Below are positions 38,054 through 46,011 of a stretch of 64,000 bases of DNA, one piece after another. The notes under the pieces were generated by a model. It was not told the origin of the DNA. It did not search any database and saw nothing but the letters and a program-made list of their open reading frames with translations. The stretch's first letter is position 1. Each line of letters opens with the position of its first letter. A program made the translations under genes and the position numbers. The stretch comes from Coriobacteriia bacterium. Its GTDB lineage: Bacteria > Actinomycetota > Coriobacteriia > Anaerosomatales > PHET01. The stretch covers positions 1-64,000 of the forward strand of contig JAXMKZ010000030.1 of the NCBI GenBank assembly GCA_034370385.1. The letters are read 5' to 3'.

Positions 38054-39201
38054 GCGAACCGCTCCGCGTTGCGGTCCTCGGATCCACAGGTTCCATCGGG
38101 CGCCAAGCGATCGAGGTCGCGGCCGCTCACCCGCAACAGATCAAGATCGTCTCTCTGGCCGCCGCTTCAAGCGCCGACATGATCATCGAGCAAGCTCGCG
38201 AGCTGGGAGTCCGGACCATTGCCCTTGCGAATGAGGACGCCGCAGATCGCGTTCGTGATGCACTGCCCGGCCACGAAGTGGCGTCAGGCGCTGCGGCCGT
38301 CGCCGAACTGGCCGCACGCGATGATGTCGATGTCGTCTTGAACGCGCTGGTCGGATCGTCCGGGCTGCGTGTCACCATCGAGGCGCTCAAGGCAGGGCAC
38401 ACGCTCGCCCTTGCCAACAAGGAGTCTCTTGTCGTCGGCGGACCCCTGGTCACTGCCTTGGCCGAGCCGGACCAGTTGGTGCCGGTCGACAGCGAGCACT
38501 CGGCGATACATCAGTGCCTTGTCGGCGAAGACGAACGCGATGTCTCCCGGATCTGGTTGACGGCCAGCGGCGGGCCGTTCAGGGGCCTCAGTCGTTCTGA
38601 TCTCGTCGGGGTTACCCCGTCTCAGGCACTGGCGCATCCGACGTGGAACATGGGCCAGAAGATCTCGATCGACTCCGCCACGCTTATGAACAAGGGGCTT
38701 GAGGTGATAGAAGCGCACCATCTGTTCGGGACCCCCTACCCGGACATTCGGGTCGTCCTCCATCCGCAGAGCTGCGTACACTCCATGGTCGAGTTCACTG
38801 ACGGTAGCGTGAAGGCCCATCTTGGTGCGACGGACATGCGGATCCCTATACAGTACGCGCTGTCCATGCCGCGACGCTGGGCCGGCCCCATCGAGCCCGT
38901 GGACTTTGCGTTGCTCGGCCGCCTCGACTTCGCCGATCCCGACCTCGACACGTTCCGCTGCCTGGTGCTCGCTTTCGAGGCGGGCCGAATCGGTGGCACC
39001 ATGCCCGCCGCCATGAACGCCGCCAACGAGATCGCGGTCGCATCGTTCCTTGAGGGACGCTGTGCGTTCCTCGACATAGAGCGAACGGTCGATGCGGTCA
39101 TGACCGATCACCACGTCGAGGCTCTGTCATCGGTCGAGCAGATCGAGATGGTTGACGCTTGGGCCCGTTCGGCAGCCACCAGCAGTATCGCTGCACTCTG
39201 A
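38050..39201 (+). CDS. dxr: 1-deoxy-D-xylulose 5-phosphate reductoisomerase
   Basis: The 383-residue enzyme makes MEP in the non-mevalonate isoprenoid pathway. It has the NADPH motif VLGSTGSIGRQ, LANKESLVVGG, PVDSEHSAIHQCL and TASGGPFRG, where the metal-binding acidic residues lie. ATG 38050 overlaps the cdsA stop. IspG of the same pathway is encoded two genes downstream. Confidence 0.96.
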   Translation: MSEPLRVAVLGSTGSIGRQAIEVAAAHPQQIKIVSLAAASSADMIIEQARELGVRTIALANEDAADRVRDALPGHEVASGAAAVAELAARDDVDVVLNALVGSSGLRVTIEALKAGHTLALANKESLVVGGPLVTALAEPDQLVPVDSEHSAIHQCLVGEDERDVSRIWLTASGGPFRGLSRSDLVGVTPSQALAHPTWNMGQKISIDSATLMNKGLEVIEAHHLFGTPYPDIRVVLHPQSCVHSMVEFTDGSVKAHLGATDMRIPIQYALSMPRRWAGPIEPVDFALLGRLDFADPDLDTFRCLVLAFEAGRIGGTMPAAMNAANEIAVASFLEGRCAFLDIERTVDAVMTDHHVEALSSVEQIEMVDAWARSAATSSIAAL

Positions 39202-39208
39202 GTTCCTT

Positions 39209-39229
39209 GGCCGCGGTGGCGCGGCCTTT
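39209..39229 (+). terminator. dxr terminator
   Basis: GGCCGCG (39209-39215) and CGCGGCC (39220-39226) form a perfect 7-bp stem with a 4-base loop, followed by TTT. It lies 8 bases after the dxr stop. Confidence 0.6.
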
Positions 39230-39298
39230 GCACCACACGCCTCCAATCAGTCCGCGCCGACTCGCAAGGCGTCAGCGAGAACACACGAAAGGCACCGC

Positions 39299-40558
39299 AT
39301 GAGCGATGGTTTCTCTGCGATCTTCTGGGGCGTTGTGACCTTCAGCCTCCTCGTGGTCATCCACGAGGGTGGTCACTTCATGGCGGCTCGGTTCTTCGGC
39401 GTGAAGGTCCACGAGTTCATGGTGGGGCTGCCCGGTCCGGCGATCCGGTTTCGTGGCAAGAAGACAACCTACGGCATCACCGCGATTCCCCTCGGGGGCT
39501 ACGTGCGGATCGCCGGGATGGAGCCGGGACCCGAGGATCCACAACTGGGCGCCGCACTCGCTTCAGTGACCCGTCACGGCACCGCAAACGCCTTCACCGT
39601 GGCCACCGAACTCGGTATCGATGAAGCTGATGCCGACAGGTTGCTTCTCACCCTCTCCGACTGGAGTGCCCTCGAGCAGGTCAAGGACGAGGAGTACACC
39701 TATCGCAGCACCTTCGACGCTTCGCTTGCCCAAGACGAGGGGATGCTGCTCGATCGTGCCCGCAGCGTCACGTACCGTGCGCTGAAGACTTGGCAGCGCA
39801 TCGTACTGCTCTCCATGGGTGTGGTGCTCAACCTTCTGACCGCTGTACTCGTCTTCACCATAACCCTGTCGGCCTTCGGCTTCGACCAACCAACCGGCGC
39901 TATCGGCCGAGTGGGTTCCGAGTCGGCCGCGGCACTCGCCGGGATCAAGGTGGGCGACCAGATCACCCGGGTCGGGGACGTCCAGACAACGGACTTCCAG
40001 AGTCTCGTGGCAGCTGTAGCCACGTACGAGCCGGGCGAGCAGGCGACCGTCGTCTTCGTGCGCGACGGCGACACGAAGACGACCAGCGTGGTCTTCGGCA
40101 CGAATCCGGAGACGGGGAACGCGCAACTCGGCGTATCTCCTGGGTTCGAGAAGGTGAATCCTTCGGTACTTGAAGCACTCGCGTTGTCGTTCTCCTACAT
40201 CGGTCTTACCTTCGTGGCTATCGCCGGGTTCTTCAACCCTCAGACCTTCACGGAGTCCGTGAGCCAGTCGTCAAGCGTGATCGGCGCCGCCTACATCACT
40301 GCGGATGCCGCGAAGTCGGGCCCGCTCGACTACGCTTTCATCGTCGCCGTGCTGTCTCTGTCCCTTGGAGTGATCAACATATTCCCGCTTCCGCCGCTTG
40401 ACGGAGGCAGGATCGCACTTGAGATCATCGAGAAGCTCCGAGGTCGCCCCTTGCCACGGGACCTGGCTCTCGGGATCTCAGTGGTGGGAGCGGTCCTGCT
40501 CTTTGCGCTCATCGGGTACCTTATGTTCCAAGACGTATCACGCCTCGCCGCAGGCTGA
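39299..40558 (+). CDS. rseP: site-2 membrane metalloprotease RseP/RasP
   Basis: The 419-residue protein has the zinc motif HEGGH at residues 22-26 in the first membrane segment, a PDZ domain (about residues 195-275, AALAGIKVGDQITRV), and LDGGR near the C-terminus. It cleaves membrane-bound anti-sigma factors and leftover signal peptides. Between the first membrane segment and the PDZ domain lies an insert (residues about 78-160) with a helix-turn-helix-like stretch. ATG 39299 is chosen, with GAAAGG upstream; the frame is open to 39152. The dxr-rseP-ispG order is widespread. Confidence 0.93.
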   Translation: MSDGFSAIFWGVVTFSLLVVIHEGGHFMAARFFGVKVHEFMVGLPGPAIRFRGKKTTYGITAIPLGGYVRIAGMEPGPEDPQLGAALASVTRHGTANAFTVATELGIDEADADRLLLTLSDWSALEQVKDEEYTYRSTFDASLAQDEGMLLDRARSVTYRALKTWQRIVLLSMGVVLNLLTAVLVFTITLSAFGFDQPTGAIGRVGSESAAALAGIKVGDQITRVGDVQTTDFQSLVAAVATYEPGEQATVVFVRDGDTKTTSVVFGTNPETGNAQLGVSPGFEKVNPSVLEALALSFSYIGLTFVAIAGFFNPQTFTESVSQSSSVIGAAYITADAAKSGPLDYAFIVAVLSLSLGVINIFPLPPLDGGRIALEIIEKLRGRPLPRDLALGISVVGAVLLFALIGYLMFQDVSRLAAG

Positions 40559-40574
40559 GTCTTCCGGAGGGGTC

Positions 40575-41636
40575 TTGAGGGATCGTCGCACCACGCGCCA
40601 GGTACAGGTGGGCTCCGTCGCTGTGGGGGGCGGAGCGCCCGTCGCCGTCCAGTCGATGACCTGCACTGACACGCGCGATTCCGCTGCGACCTTGGCGCAG
40701 ATCAGCAGGCTTGCGGACGCCGGCTGTGAAATCGTGCGCGTCGCGATCCCGCATGCTGACGCCCTCGACGGTTTTGCCGCAATCTGCGAGGGCAGTTCAT
40801 TGCCCGTGGTGGCAGACGTCCACTTTGATCATCGGCTCGCGGTCGAGGCGGCGCGCAGGGGTGCCGCCAAACTTCGGATAAACCCCGGCAACATCGGGGA
40901 CCTCTCCCGAGTCGACGCCGTCATCGAGGCGGCAGGCGAGGCAGGGATCCCGATTCGCATCGGGGTCAACGCCGGTTCTTTGGCCGATGAGTTCCGTGAC
41001 CTTAACGAACCGCTTGCCGTGAAACTCGCCCTGAGCGCTCAGGCGTTCTGCGCGCACTTCGTCTCACGGGGATTCGAGGACATCGTCGTCTCGGCCAAGG
41101 CCTCGAGTGTCAACGCCACGGTCGAGGCCTATCGCCGGCTGGCCGGCGAGGTTCCCTACCCGCTGCACATCGGGGTTACCGAGGCCGGAACGCTCAGTGC
41201 CGGCACGGTCAAGTCGTCCGTGGGGCTGGGGATTCTTCTGTCGGAGGGGATCGGGGACACGTTGCGCGTCTCACTCACCGCAGACCCCGTGGAAGAGGCG
41301 CGCGTCGCATGGGAGATACTTGCCGCTCTTGACCTGCGTCGCCGTGGCCCCGAACTCATCAGCTGCCCAACCTGTGGACGCTGCGAGATCGACCTTTTCT
41401 CCATCGCATCCGAGATCGAAGATCGACTCAAGGCCTCATCCAGCCCCGTCAAGGTCGCCGTCATGGGCTGTGTCGTCAACGGACCCGGTGAAGCTGCTGA
41501 GGCGGACATCGGAGTAGCTGCAGGCCGTGGGGTCGGCGTCATCTTCGCCAAAGGAGTGGCCCTGCGAAAGGTACCGGAGTCCGACATCGTTGAGGCCCTC
41601 ATGATGGAGGTCGACCGCCTGTCGTCGGGAGCGTGA
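40575..41636 (+). CDS. ispG: 4-hydroxy-3-methylbut-2-enyl diphosphate synthase IspG
   Basis: The 353-residue Fe-S enzyme of the MEP pathway has the TIM-barrel start APVAVQSMTCTDT and the cluster-binding Cys264, Cys267 (SCPTCGRC) and Cys299 (GCVVNGPGE), the last with the ligand Glu. The start is probably TTG 40575, because it restores the usual MRDRRTTRQVQVG N-terminus and GGAGG precedes it. Further in-frame coding extends back to 40398, inside rseP, and is rejected. Confidence 0.94.
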   Translation: MRDRRTTRQVQVGSVAVGGGAPVAVQSMTCTDTRDSAATLAQISRLADAGCEIVRVAIPHADALDGFAAICEGSSLPVVADVHFDHRLAVEAARRGAAKLRINPGNIGDLSRVDAVIEAAGEAGIPIRIGVNAGSLADEFRDLNEPLAVKLALSAQAFCAHFVSRGFEDIVVSAKASSVNATVEAYRRLAGEVPYPLHIGVTEAGTLSAGTVKSSVGLGILLSEGIGDTLRVSLTADPVEEARVAWEILAALDLRRRGPELISCPTCGRCEIDLFSIASEIEDRLKASSSPVKVAVMGCVVNGPGEAAEADIGVAAGRGVGVIFAKGVALRKVPESDIVEALMMEVDRLSSGA

Positions 41637-41675
41637 CGTCCCGAGAAGGCGGCGTTCGTTTCGCGCGGTTGCTGG

Positions 41676-41681
41676 TATCCT
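41676..41681 (+). promoter_or_regulatory. possible extended -10 before the Rossmann-fold gene
   Basis: TGG followed by TATCCT (41676-41681) resembles the extended -10 elements seen upstream of rimP and rpsO in this window. No convincing -35 is present. Confidence 0.3.
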
Positions 41682-41727
41682 GCTGCACACAGTCCATTCA
41701 ACGCATCCGTCCACAGGGGGATTCGCC

Positions 41728-42117
41728 ATGTCTGAGACCGTACGCGTTGCCGTCGTCGGAGGCGGCCGGGCCGGAGCACCGCTCATCGAGAAGATGCTCG
41801 AGTTGCCCTACGTCGAGTTGGTAGGAGTGGCCGACTTCGATCTGGACAGCCCCGGGGCGACCATCGCCCGTGATAGGGGGGTGTTCGTCGTCCAGCACGC
41901 GGACGTATTGGCCGCCAAGGGCGACCAGATCGACCTTATCGTCGATGTATCGGGGGATCCTGCGGTCAAACCTGCGCTGCGCGATGCGTTCATCGCCCAG
42001 GGAAACCGCGTCACGGTGATCGTTCCCGACGTGGTTGGTCGGCTCATTCTGTCGCTTGCCACCAACTCGGAGACCCTCGTGGAGACCGTCCATCCGCACG
42101 ACCGAGGCATCGGCTGA
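41728..42117 (+). CDS. free-standing Rossmann-fold nucleotide-binding protein
   Basis: The 129-residue product is a single Rossmann domain: VRVAVVGGGRAGAPLIEKML at the start (G-x-G-x-x-G dinucleotide motif), an acidic ADFD at the end of the second strand, DLIVDVSGDP, and NRVTVIVPDVVGRLI at the end. It has no catalytic domain. Similar domains are found, to my knowledge, as N-terminal modules of sensory proteins, so ligand or redox sensing is possible, but the function is unknown. An AGGGGG ribosome site precedes ATG 41728. It lies between ispG and proS. Confidence 0.82.
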   Translation: MSETVRVAVVGGGRAGAPLIEKMLELPYVELVGVADFDLDSPGATIARDRGVFVVQHADVLAAKGDQIDLIVDVSGDPAVKPALRDAFIAQGNRVTVIVPDVVGRLILSLATNSETLVETVHPHDRGIG

Positions 42118-42156
42118 CGCGGCGTTGCCCCCCTCATCACGAACGGAGCCTGGTCA

Positions 42157-43884
42157 ATGACCGTCGCACACCGCATGTCTTCTCTCTACGCCCCCACCCT
42201 CAAAGAGGATCCGGTCGAGGCCGAGCTCGCCTCGCATCGACTGCTGCTCCGTGCTGGCATGATCCGCAAAGCGGCGAGCGGCATCTATTCGTTCCTGCCC
42301 CTCGGGTGGCGCTCCATCGTCAAGATCGAGCGCATCGTGCGAGAAGAGATGGATGCGATCGGCTCGCAGGAACTCCTTCTGCCCGTGGTTCAGCCGGCGG
42401 AGCTGTGGCACGAGTCGGGGCGCTGGACGGTGTATGGTCCGGAACTCGCGCGGCTCAAAGACCGGCACGATCGCGACTTCTGCCTTGGGCCCACGCACGA
42501 GGAGATCATCACCGCACTCGTTCGCAATGAGGTGCGCTCGTATCGTGACCTTCCGCTCTCGCTCTATCAGGTCAACATCAAGTTCCGCGATGAGGTCAGG
42601 CCCCGGTTCGGCCTGCTGCGCGGCCGCGAGTTCATCATGAAGGACGCCTACTCGTTCCACGCGACGCAGGAGTCGCTCCAAGAGCACTACGATGACCAGA
42701 CACGCGCCTACGGCCGCATCTGTGACCGTCTCGACCTCAGCTATCGGCCGGTAGTGGCCGACTCCGGGCAGATCGGTGGCAGCGTCACGACGGAGTTCAT
42801 GGCCCTTGCTGAGGCAGGGGAGGCGTCTCTCGTGTACTGCGCATGCGGCTGGGCCGCCAATGTCGAGGCCGCCGATTCCGTCGTATTGCGCCATCCGTCG
42901 ACCACGGCGCCCCTTGAGATGTCCCGGCATGCGACGCCGAACATCAAGACGATCGCCGAACTCGCGTCGGCGTTCGACATCTCTGCCCACGACACCGTCA
43001 AGACGATGGCCGGCAAGTCGCCTGACGGCCGCCTTGTCTACTTCTGCGTGCCGGGAGACCGGGAGCTCAACCAGGTGAAGGCGGAGGGGGTCATGGCCGG
43101 CGTGGTACTTCTGGAGGAGGCGGACTTCGCCGGTTTCGGCATCCCAAGGGGGTCGCTCGGTCCGGTCGCGCCTCCCGAGGGAACGCTCGTCATAGCGGAT
43201 TCATCACTTCGAGACGACGTCGCTTGGGGGGTTGGCGCCAACGAAGATGGCTTCCACCTCTTCGGCGCCATGCCGGGGCGTGATTTCGAAGTAACGACGT
43301 GGGCCGACCTCGTCGTGGCCGAATCTGGTGACGGCTGCCCCGCGTGCGGCGGCATCCTTTCCTCCATACGCGGCATCGAGGTGAGTCAGGTCTTCCAACT
43401 GGGAACCAAGTACTCCGAATCCATGGGTGCGACGTTCACTGATGAGAATGGCGATGAACGTCCGTTCATCATGGGCTGCTATGGGGTAGGCGTCAGCCGC
43501 TCGCTCGCAGCCGTCATCGAACAACACAACGATGAGAACGGCATCATCTGGCCAGTCTCGATCGCACCGCTCGAGGTCGCGGTTCTCCCGCTCATGGCCG
43601 ACGGCGAGGTTGCCCAGGTCGCGACACGCCTGTGGAGCGAGCTTGCAGACGCCGGCATCGAGGTTGTGCTTGATGACCGCGACGAACGCGCAGGCGTCAA
43701 GTTCGCTGACGCGGACCTTATCGGATGGCCCTACCAGATCATCGTCGGGAAGAAGGGCTTGGCCTCGGGTGCCATCGAGGTCAAGGATCGCGCGACCCAG
43801 GAGCGCCTGAACGTGCCCATCGACGAGGTGGTGTCGTTCGTGAGCGAGCGTGTTCGCACAGAGCGGGCCCGCTTTGCGCACTAG
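42157..43884 (+). CDS. proS: prolyl-tRNA synthetase (bacterial type)
   Basis: The 575-residue class II synthetase has motif 1 (SGIYSFLPLGWRSI), motif 2 (FRDEVRPRFGLLRGREFIMKDAYS region), motif 3 (GCYGVGVSRSLAAVIEQ), a YbaK-like editing insertion between motifs 2 and 3 (about residues 220-390, with HDTVKTMAGK), and a C-terminal anticodon domain. The editing domain removes Ala-tRNA(Pro). Length is normal (E. coli 572). Confidence 0.96.
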   Translation: MTVAHRMSSLYAPTLKEDPVEAELASHRLLLRAGMIRKAASGIYSFLPLGWRSIVKIERIVREEMDAIGSQELLLPVVQPAELWHESGRWTVYGPELARLKDRHDRDFCLGPTHEEIITALVRNEVRSYRDLPLSLYQVNIKFRDEVRPRFGLLRGREFIMKDAYSFHATQESLQEHYDDQTRAYGRICDRLDLSYRPVVADSGQIGGSVTTEFMALAEAGEASLVYCACGWAANVEAADSVVLRHPSTTAPLEMSRHATPNIKTIAELASAFDISAHDTVKTMAGKSPDGRLVYFCVPGDRELNQVKAEGVMAGVVLLEEADFAGFGIPRGSLGPVAPPEGTLVIADSSLRDDVAWGVGANEDGFHLFGAMPGRDFEVTTWADLVVAESGDGCPACGGILSSIRGIEVSQVFQLGTKYSESMGATFTDENGDERPFIMGCYGVGVSRSLAAVIEQHNDENGIIWPVSIAPLEVAVLPLMADGEVAQVATRLWSELADAGIEVVLDDRDERAGVKFADADLIGWPYQIIVGKKGLASGAIEVKDRATQERLNVPIDEVVSFVSERVRTERARFAH

Positions 43885-43943
43885 GGGCCGCCTGACCTGA
43901 GGAGTCGTGTGCTCAGAGCAGGCGATTCTCGTCCGTGGCTGCT

Positions 43944-43972
43944 CTGGCATCCCCGCCAGCGTGTGGTATCAT
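43944..43972 (+). promoter_or_regulatory. promoter for the rimP-nusA-infB operon
   Basis: CTGGCA (43944-43949) and TATCAT (43967-43972) are exactly 17 bases apart. The -10 is extended by TGG directly upstream. It lies in the 171-base gap before rimP. Confidence 0.6.
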
Positions 43973-44002
43973 CACCACCGCACAGGAATCTGTCGTTTCG
44001 CG

Positions 44003-44032
44003 AGAAGTGGGCTCACGCTCGCTTCTTTTGTT
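44003..44032 (+). terminator. rimP leader hairpin, probable attenuator
   Basis: AGAAGTGGGC (44003-44012) pairs with GCTCGCTTCT (44017-44026), ten pairs with two G-U, around a TCAC loop. It is followed by a T-rich run (TTTGTT, 44027-44032). It is located between the promoter and the start of rimP, so it must be read through. Hairpin-T leaders before rimP are known in other bacteria and are thought to allow NusA-dependent control of the operon. Confidence 0.65.
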
Positions 44033-44055
44033 CTGTGGACCAGGAGGTGACCGCC

Positions 44056-44544
44056 ATGATCGCTAAGGACCTGAGCGCCAAGCTCACGATATTGCTCGAG
44101 CCGATCGCCCACGACCACGGGTTCGAACTCGTTGCAGTAGAGCAGGCCGGCGGTCGTCATACGCCCGTGATCCGGGTCCTTCTGGATCGTGAAGGCGGAG
44201 TGGACATCGACGCGATCTGCGCGGCCAATACCTGGGTCAGCGAAGCGCTCGATGAAGCGGATCCCATCTCTGGCCCCTACACCCTTGAGGTATCAACGCC
44301 GGGGGTGGATCGCCCGCTCACCAAGCTGGAGGACTACGAACGCTTCACCGGCCAGACCGCGAAGGTCAAGACCCGCCCGGATGCGTCAGTCCGGGGAGCG
44401 TGGACCGGAACCATCGTAGGCCGCGAGGGCGAATCCATCCTGCTTGACGTCGACGGCGACAGCGTCACGGTGCCATTCGATGACATTGCCAAGGCCCGCC
44501 TCAAAGGCGCGGTCAGTTTCGATCGCGGAAGGGACGACAACTAG
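44056..44544 (+). CDS. rimP: ribosome maturation factor RimP
   Basis: The 162-residue 30S assembly factor has the YhbC-family pattern: FELVAVEQAGG, VIRVLLDREGGVDIDAI, YTLEVSTPGVDRPL (the signature), and a C-terminal SH3-like barrel ending VPFDDIAKARL. ATG 44056 is chosen because AGGAGG (44042-44047) lies 8 bases upstream. nusA starts directly after the stop codon. Confidence 0.95.
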   Translation: MIAKDLSAKLTILLEPIAHDHGFELVAVEQAGGRHTPVIRVLLDREGGVDIDAICAANTWVSEALDEADPISGPYTLEVSTPGVDRPLTKLEDYERFTGQTAKVKTRPDASVRGAWTGTIVGREGESILLDVDGDSVTVPFDDIAKARLKGAVSFDRGRDDN

Positions 44545-45705
44545 ATGAGCTCCGACGTGAACGTCATGGAGGCCTTGAAGCTGCTGGCCCAAGAGAAGGG
44601 CATCGACGAGTACGACATGCTTGACAAGCTCGAGCAGTCGCTCGCGAGCACGTACCAGCGGATTCTTGACCTGGAGAATGCCACCCGAGTGACCATCGAC
44701 CGCGAGTCGGGACACATCTACGTCTACGAACGCGTGCCGGTCGGCGAGATCGACGAGGAGACCGGCGAGGCCGAGTCCTACGAAGAGCGTGACGTGACCC
44801 CTCCTGACGTCAGTCGCATCGCGGCCCAGAACGCCAAGAGCGTCATCACCTCGATCATCAGGGATGCCGAGCGTGAGCGCATCTTCGAGGAGTACGCGGA
44901 CCGCATCGGTGAGTCGGTGACCGGCACGATCCAGCAGTCGGTGTCCAGCTACACCCTCATCAAGCTTCGTGAGGGCGTCGAAGCCCTTCTGCCGCCGCAG
45001 GAGCAGCCGCCCAACGAACGCTACAACCACAACGAGCGCATCAAGGCGTACGTCACTGACGTCCGCAAGGGTCAGGGCAACGAGCCTTCGATCGTCGTGT
45101 CCCGCACGCATCCCGGCCTCATCCGTCGCCTGTTCGAGATCGAGGTTCCTGAGGTCTACGACGGAATCGTCGAGATCAAGAGCGTCGCCCGCGAGCCGGG
45201 TGCTCGCAGCAAGGTGGCCGTATCGAGCCGAGAGCCCGGACTGGACCCTGTCGGAGCTTGCGTGGGCCCCAAGGGAAGCCGTGTGCGCATGGTCGTCGGC
45301 GAGCTTCGTGGCGAGCGTATCGACGTCGTTCCATGGAATGAGGTCCCCACGGTCTTCGTAGCCAGCGCCCTGTCGCCTGCGAAGGTCGACCGCGTCATCG
45401 TTGACGAGGATTCTCACACCGCTACCGTCATCGTGCCCAATGATCAGCTCTCGCTGGCCATCGGCAAAGAGGGCCAGAATGCTCGACTCGCTGCCAAGCT
45501 CACGGGGTGGCGTATCGACATCAAGAGCTCGGCCATCGCACTTGAGCAGGGACTGACCCAGAACACCTCATCATCCGCGGAGCCTGCTGAGGACTTCGAT
45601 GGTCGATGCTGTGCTGTTACGTCTACCGGCGTGCGCTGCCGCAACCGTGCTCTTGAAGGCGGATACCACTGCGGCTTGCACGAGAAGGAGGCCGCCTCCG
45701 AGTGA
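44545..45705 (+). CDS. nusA: transcription factor NusA with C-terminal zinc-finger-like tail
   Basis: The 386-residue protein has the N-terminal polymerase-binding domain (1-130), an S1 domain (about 135-200), and two KH domains (about 205-340, GACVGPKGSRVRMV and LAIGKEGQNARLAAKLTGW). After a Ser/Glu linker it ends in a cysteine module, Cys355 (or 356)-x9-Cys365-x10-Cys376-x2-His379, not part of classical NusA. The C-H pattern resembles small zinc modules found in many bacterial proteins. NusA controls pausing, termination and antitermination. The ylxR start overlaps the stop. Confidence 0.94.
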   Translation: MSSDVNVMEALKLLAQEKGIDEYDMLDKLEQSLASTYQRILDLENATRVTIDRESGHIYVYERVPVGEIDEETGEAESYEERDVTPPDVSRIAAQNAKSVITSIIRDAERERIFEEYADRIGESVTGTIQQSVSSYTLIKLREGVEALLPPQEQPPNERYNHNERIKAYVTDVRKGQGNEPSIVVSRTHPGLIRRLFEIEVPEVYDGIVEIKSVAREPGARSKVAVSSREPGLDPVGACVGPKGSRVRMVVGELRGERIDVVPWNEVPTVFVASALSPAKVDRVIVDEDSHTATVIVPNDQLSLAIGKEGQNARLAAKLTGWRIDIKSSAIALEQGLTQNTSSSAEPAEDFDGRCCAVTSTGVRCRNRALEGGYHCGLHEKEAASE

Positions 45706-46001
45706 TGAAGCCGCGCAAGACTCCCACGCGCACCTGCACGGGTTGCGGCTTGTCATCGGACAAGCGTGGTTTCGTGCGTATCGTGCGGACTCCCGATGGC
45801 CATGTCGAGTTGGATCCGACAGGAAAGGCCAACGGCAGGGGAGCGTACCTGTGCGCGGACCCGGACTGCTACGAGAAGGCGACTAAGCGGCGTCGATTCG
45901 ATTCGGCGCTCCGGGTGCGACTGCAAGACGATGACTATGCACGACTGAGACGAGACTTCGACGAACTGCTTTCGAAGCAGGACGCGAACCAGGGAGAGTG
46001 A
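45702..46001 (+). CDS. ylxR: YlxR-family RNA-binding protein
   Basis: This 99-residue DUF448 protein has the TCTGCG Cys pair near the N-terminus and the GRGAYLC signature, in which the Cys residues and basic surface suggest nucleic-acid binding. It is found between nusA and infB in most Gram-positives. The start GTG 45702 overlaps nusA and lies 10 bases after AAGGAGG. The usual next gene ylxQ (L7Ae-like) is absent. Confidence 0.92.
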   Translation: MMKPRKTPTRTCTGCGLSSDKRGFVRIVRTPDGHVELDPTGKANGRGAYLCADPDCYEKATKRRRFDSALRVRLQDDDYARLRRDFDELLSKQDANQGE

Positions 46002-46011
46002 CTGAGAACAG

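Noticed and set aside
40398-40574. ispG start inside rseP
   Set aside because: The extra residues do not match IspG and would need translation across the well-supported C-terminus of rseP; TTG 40575 restores the family start.
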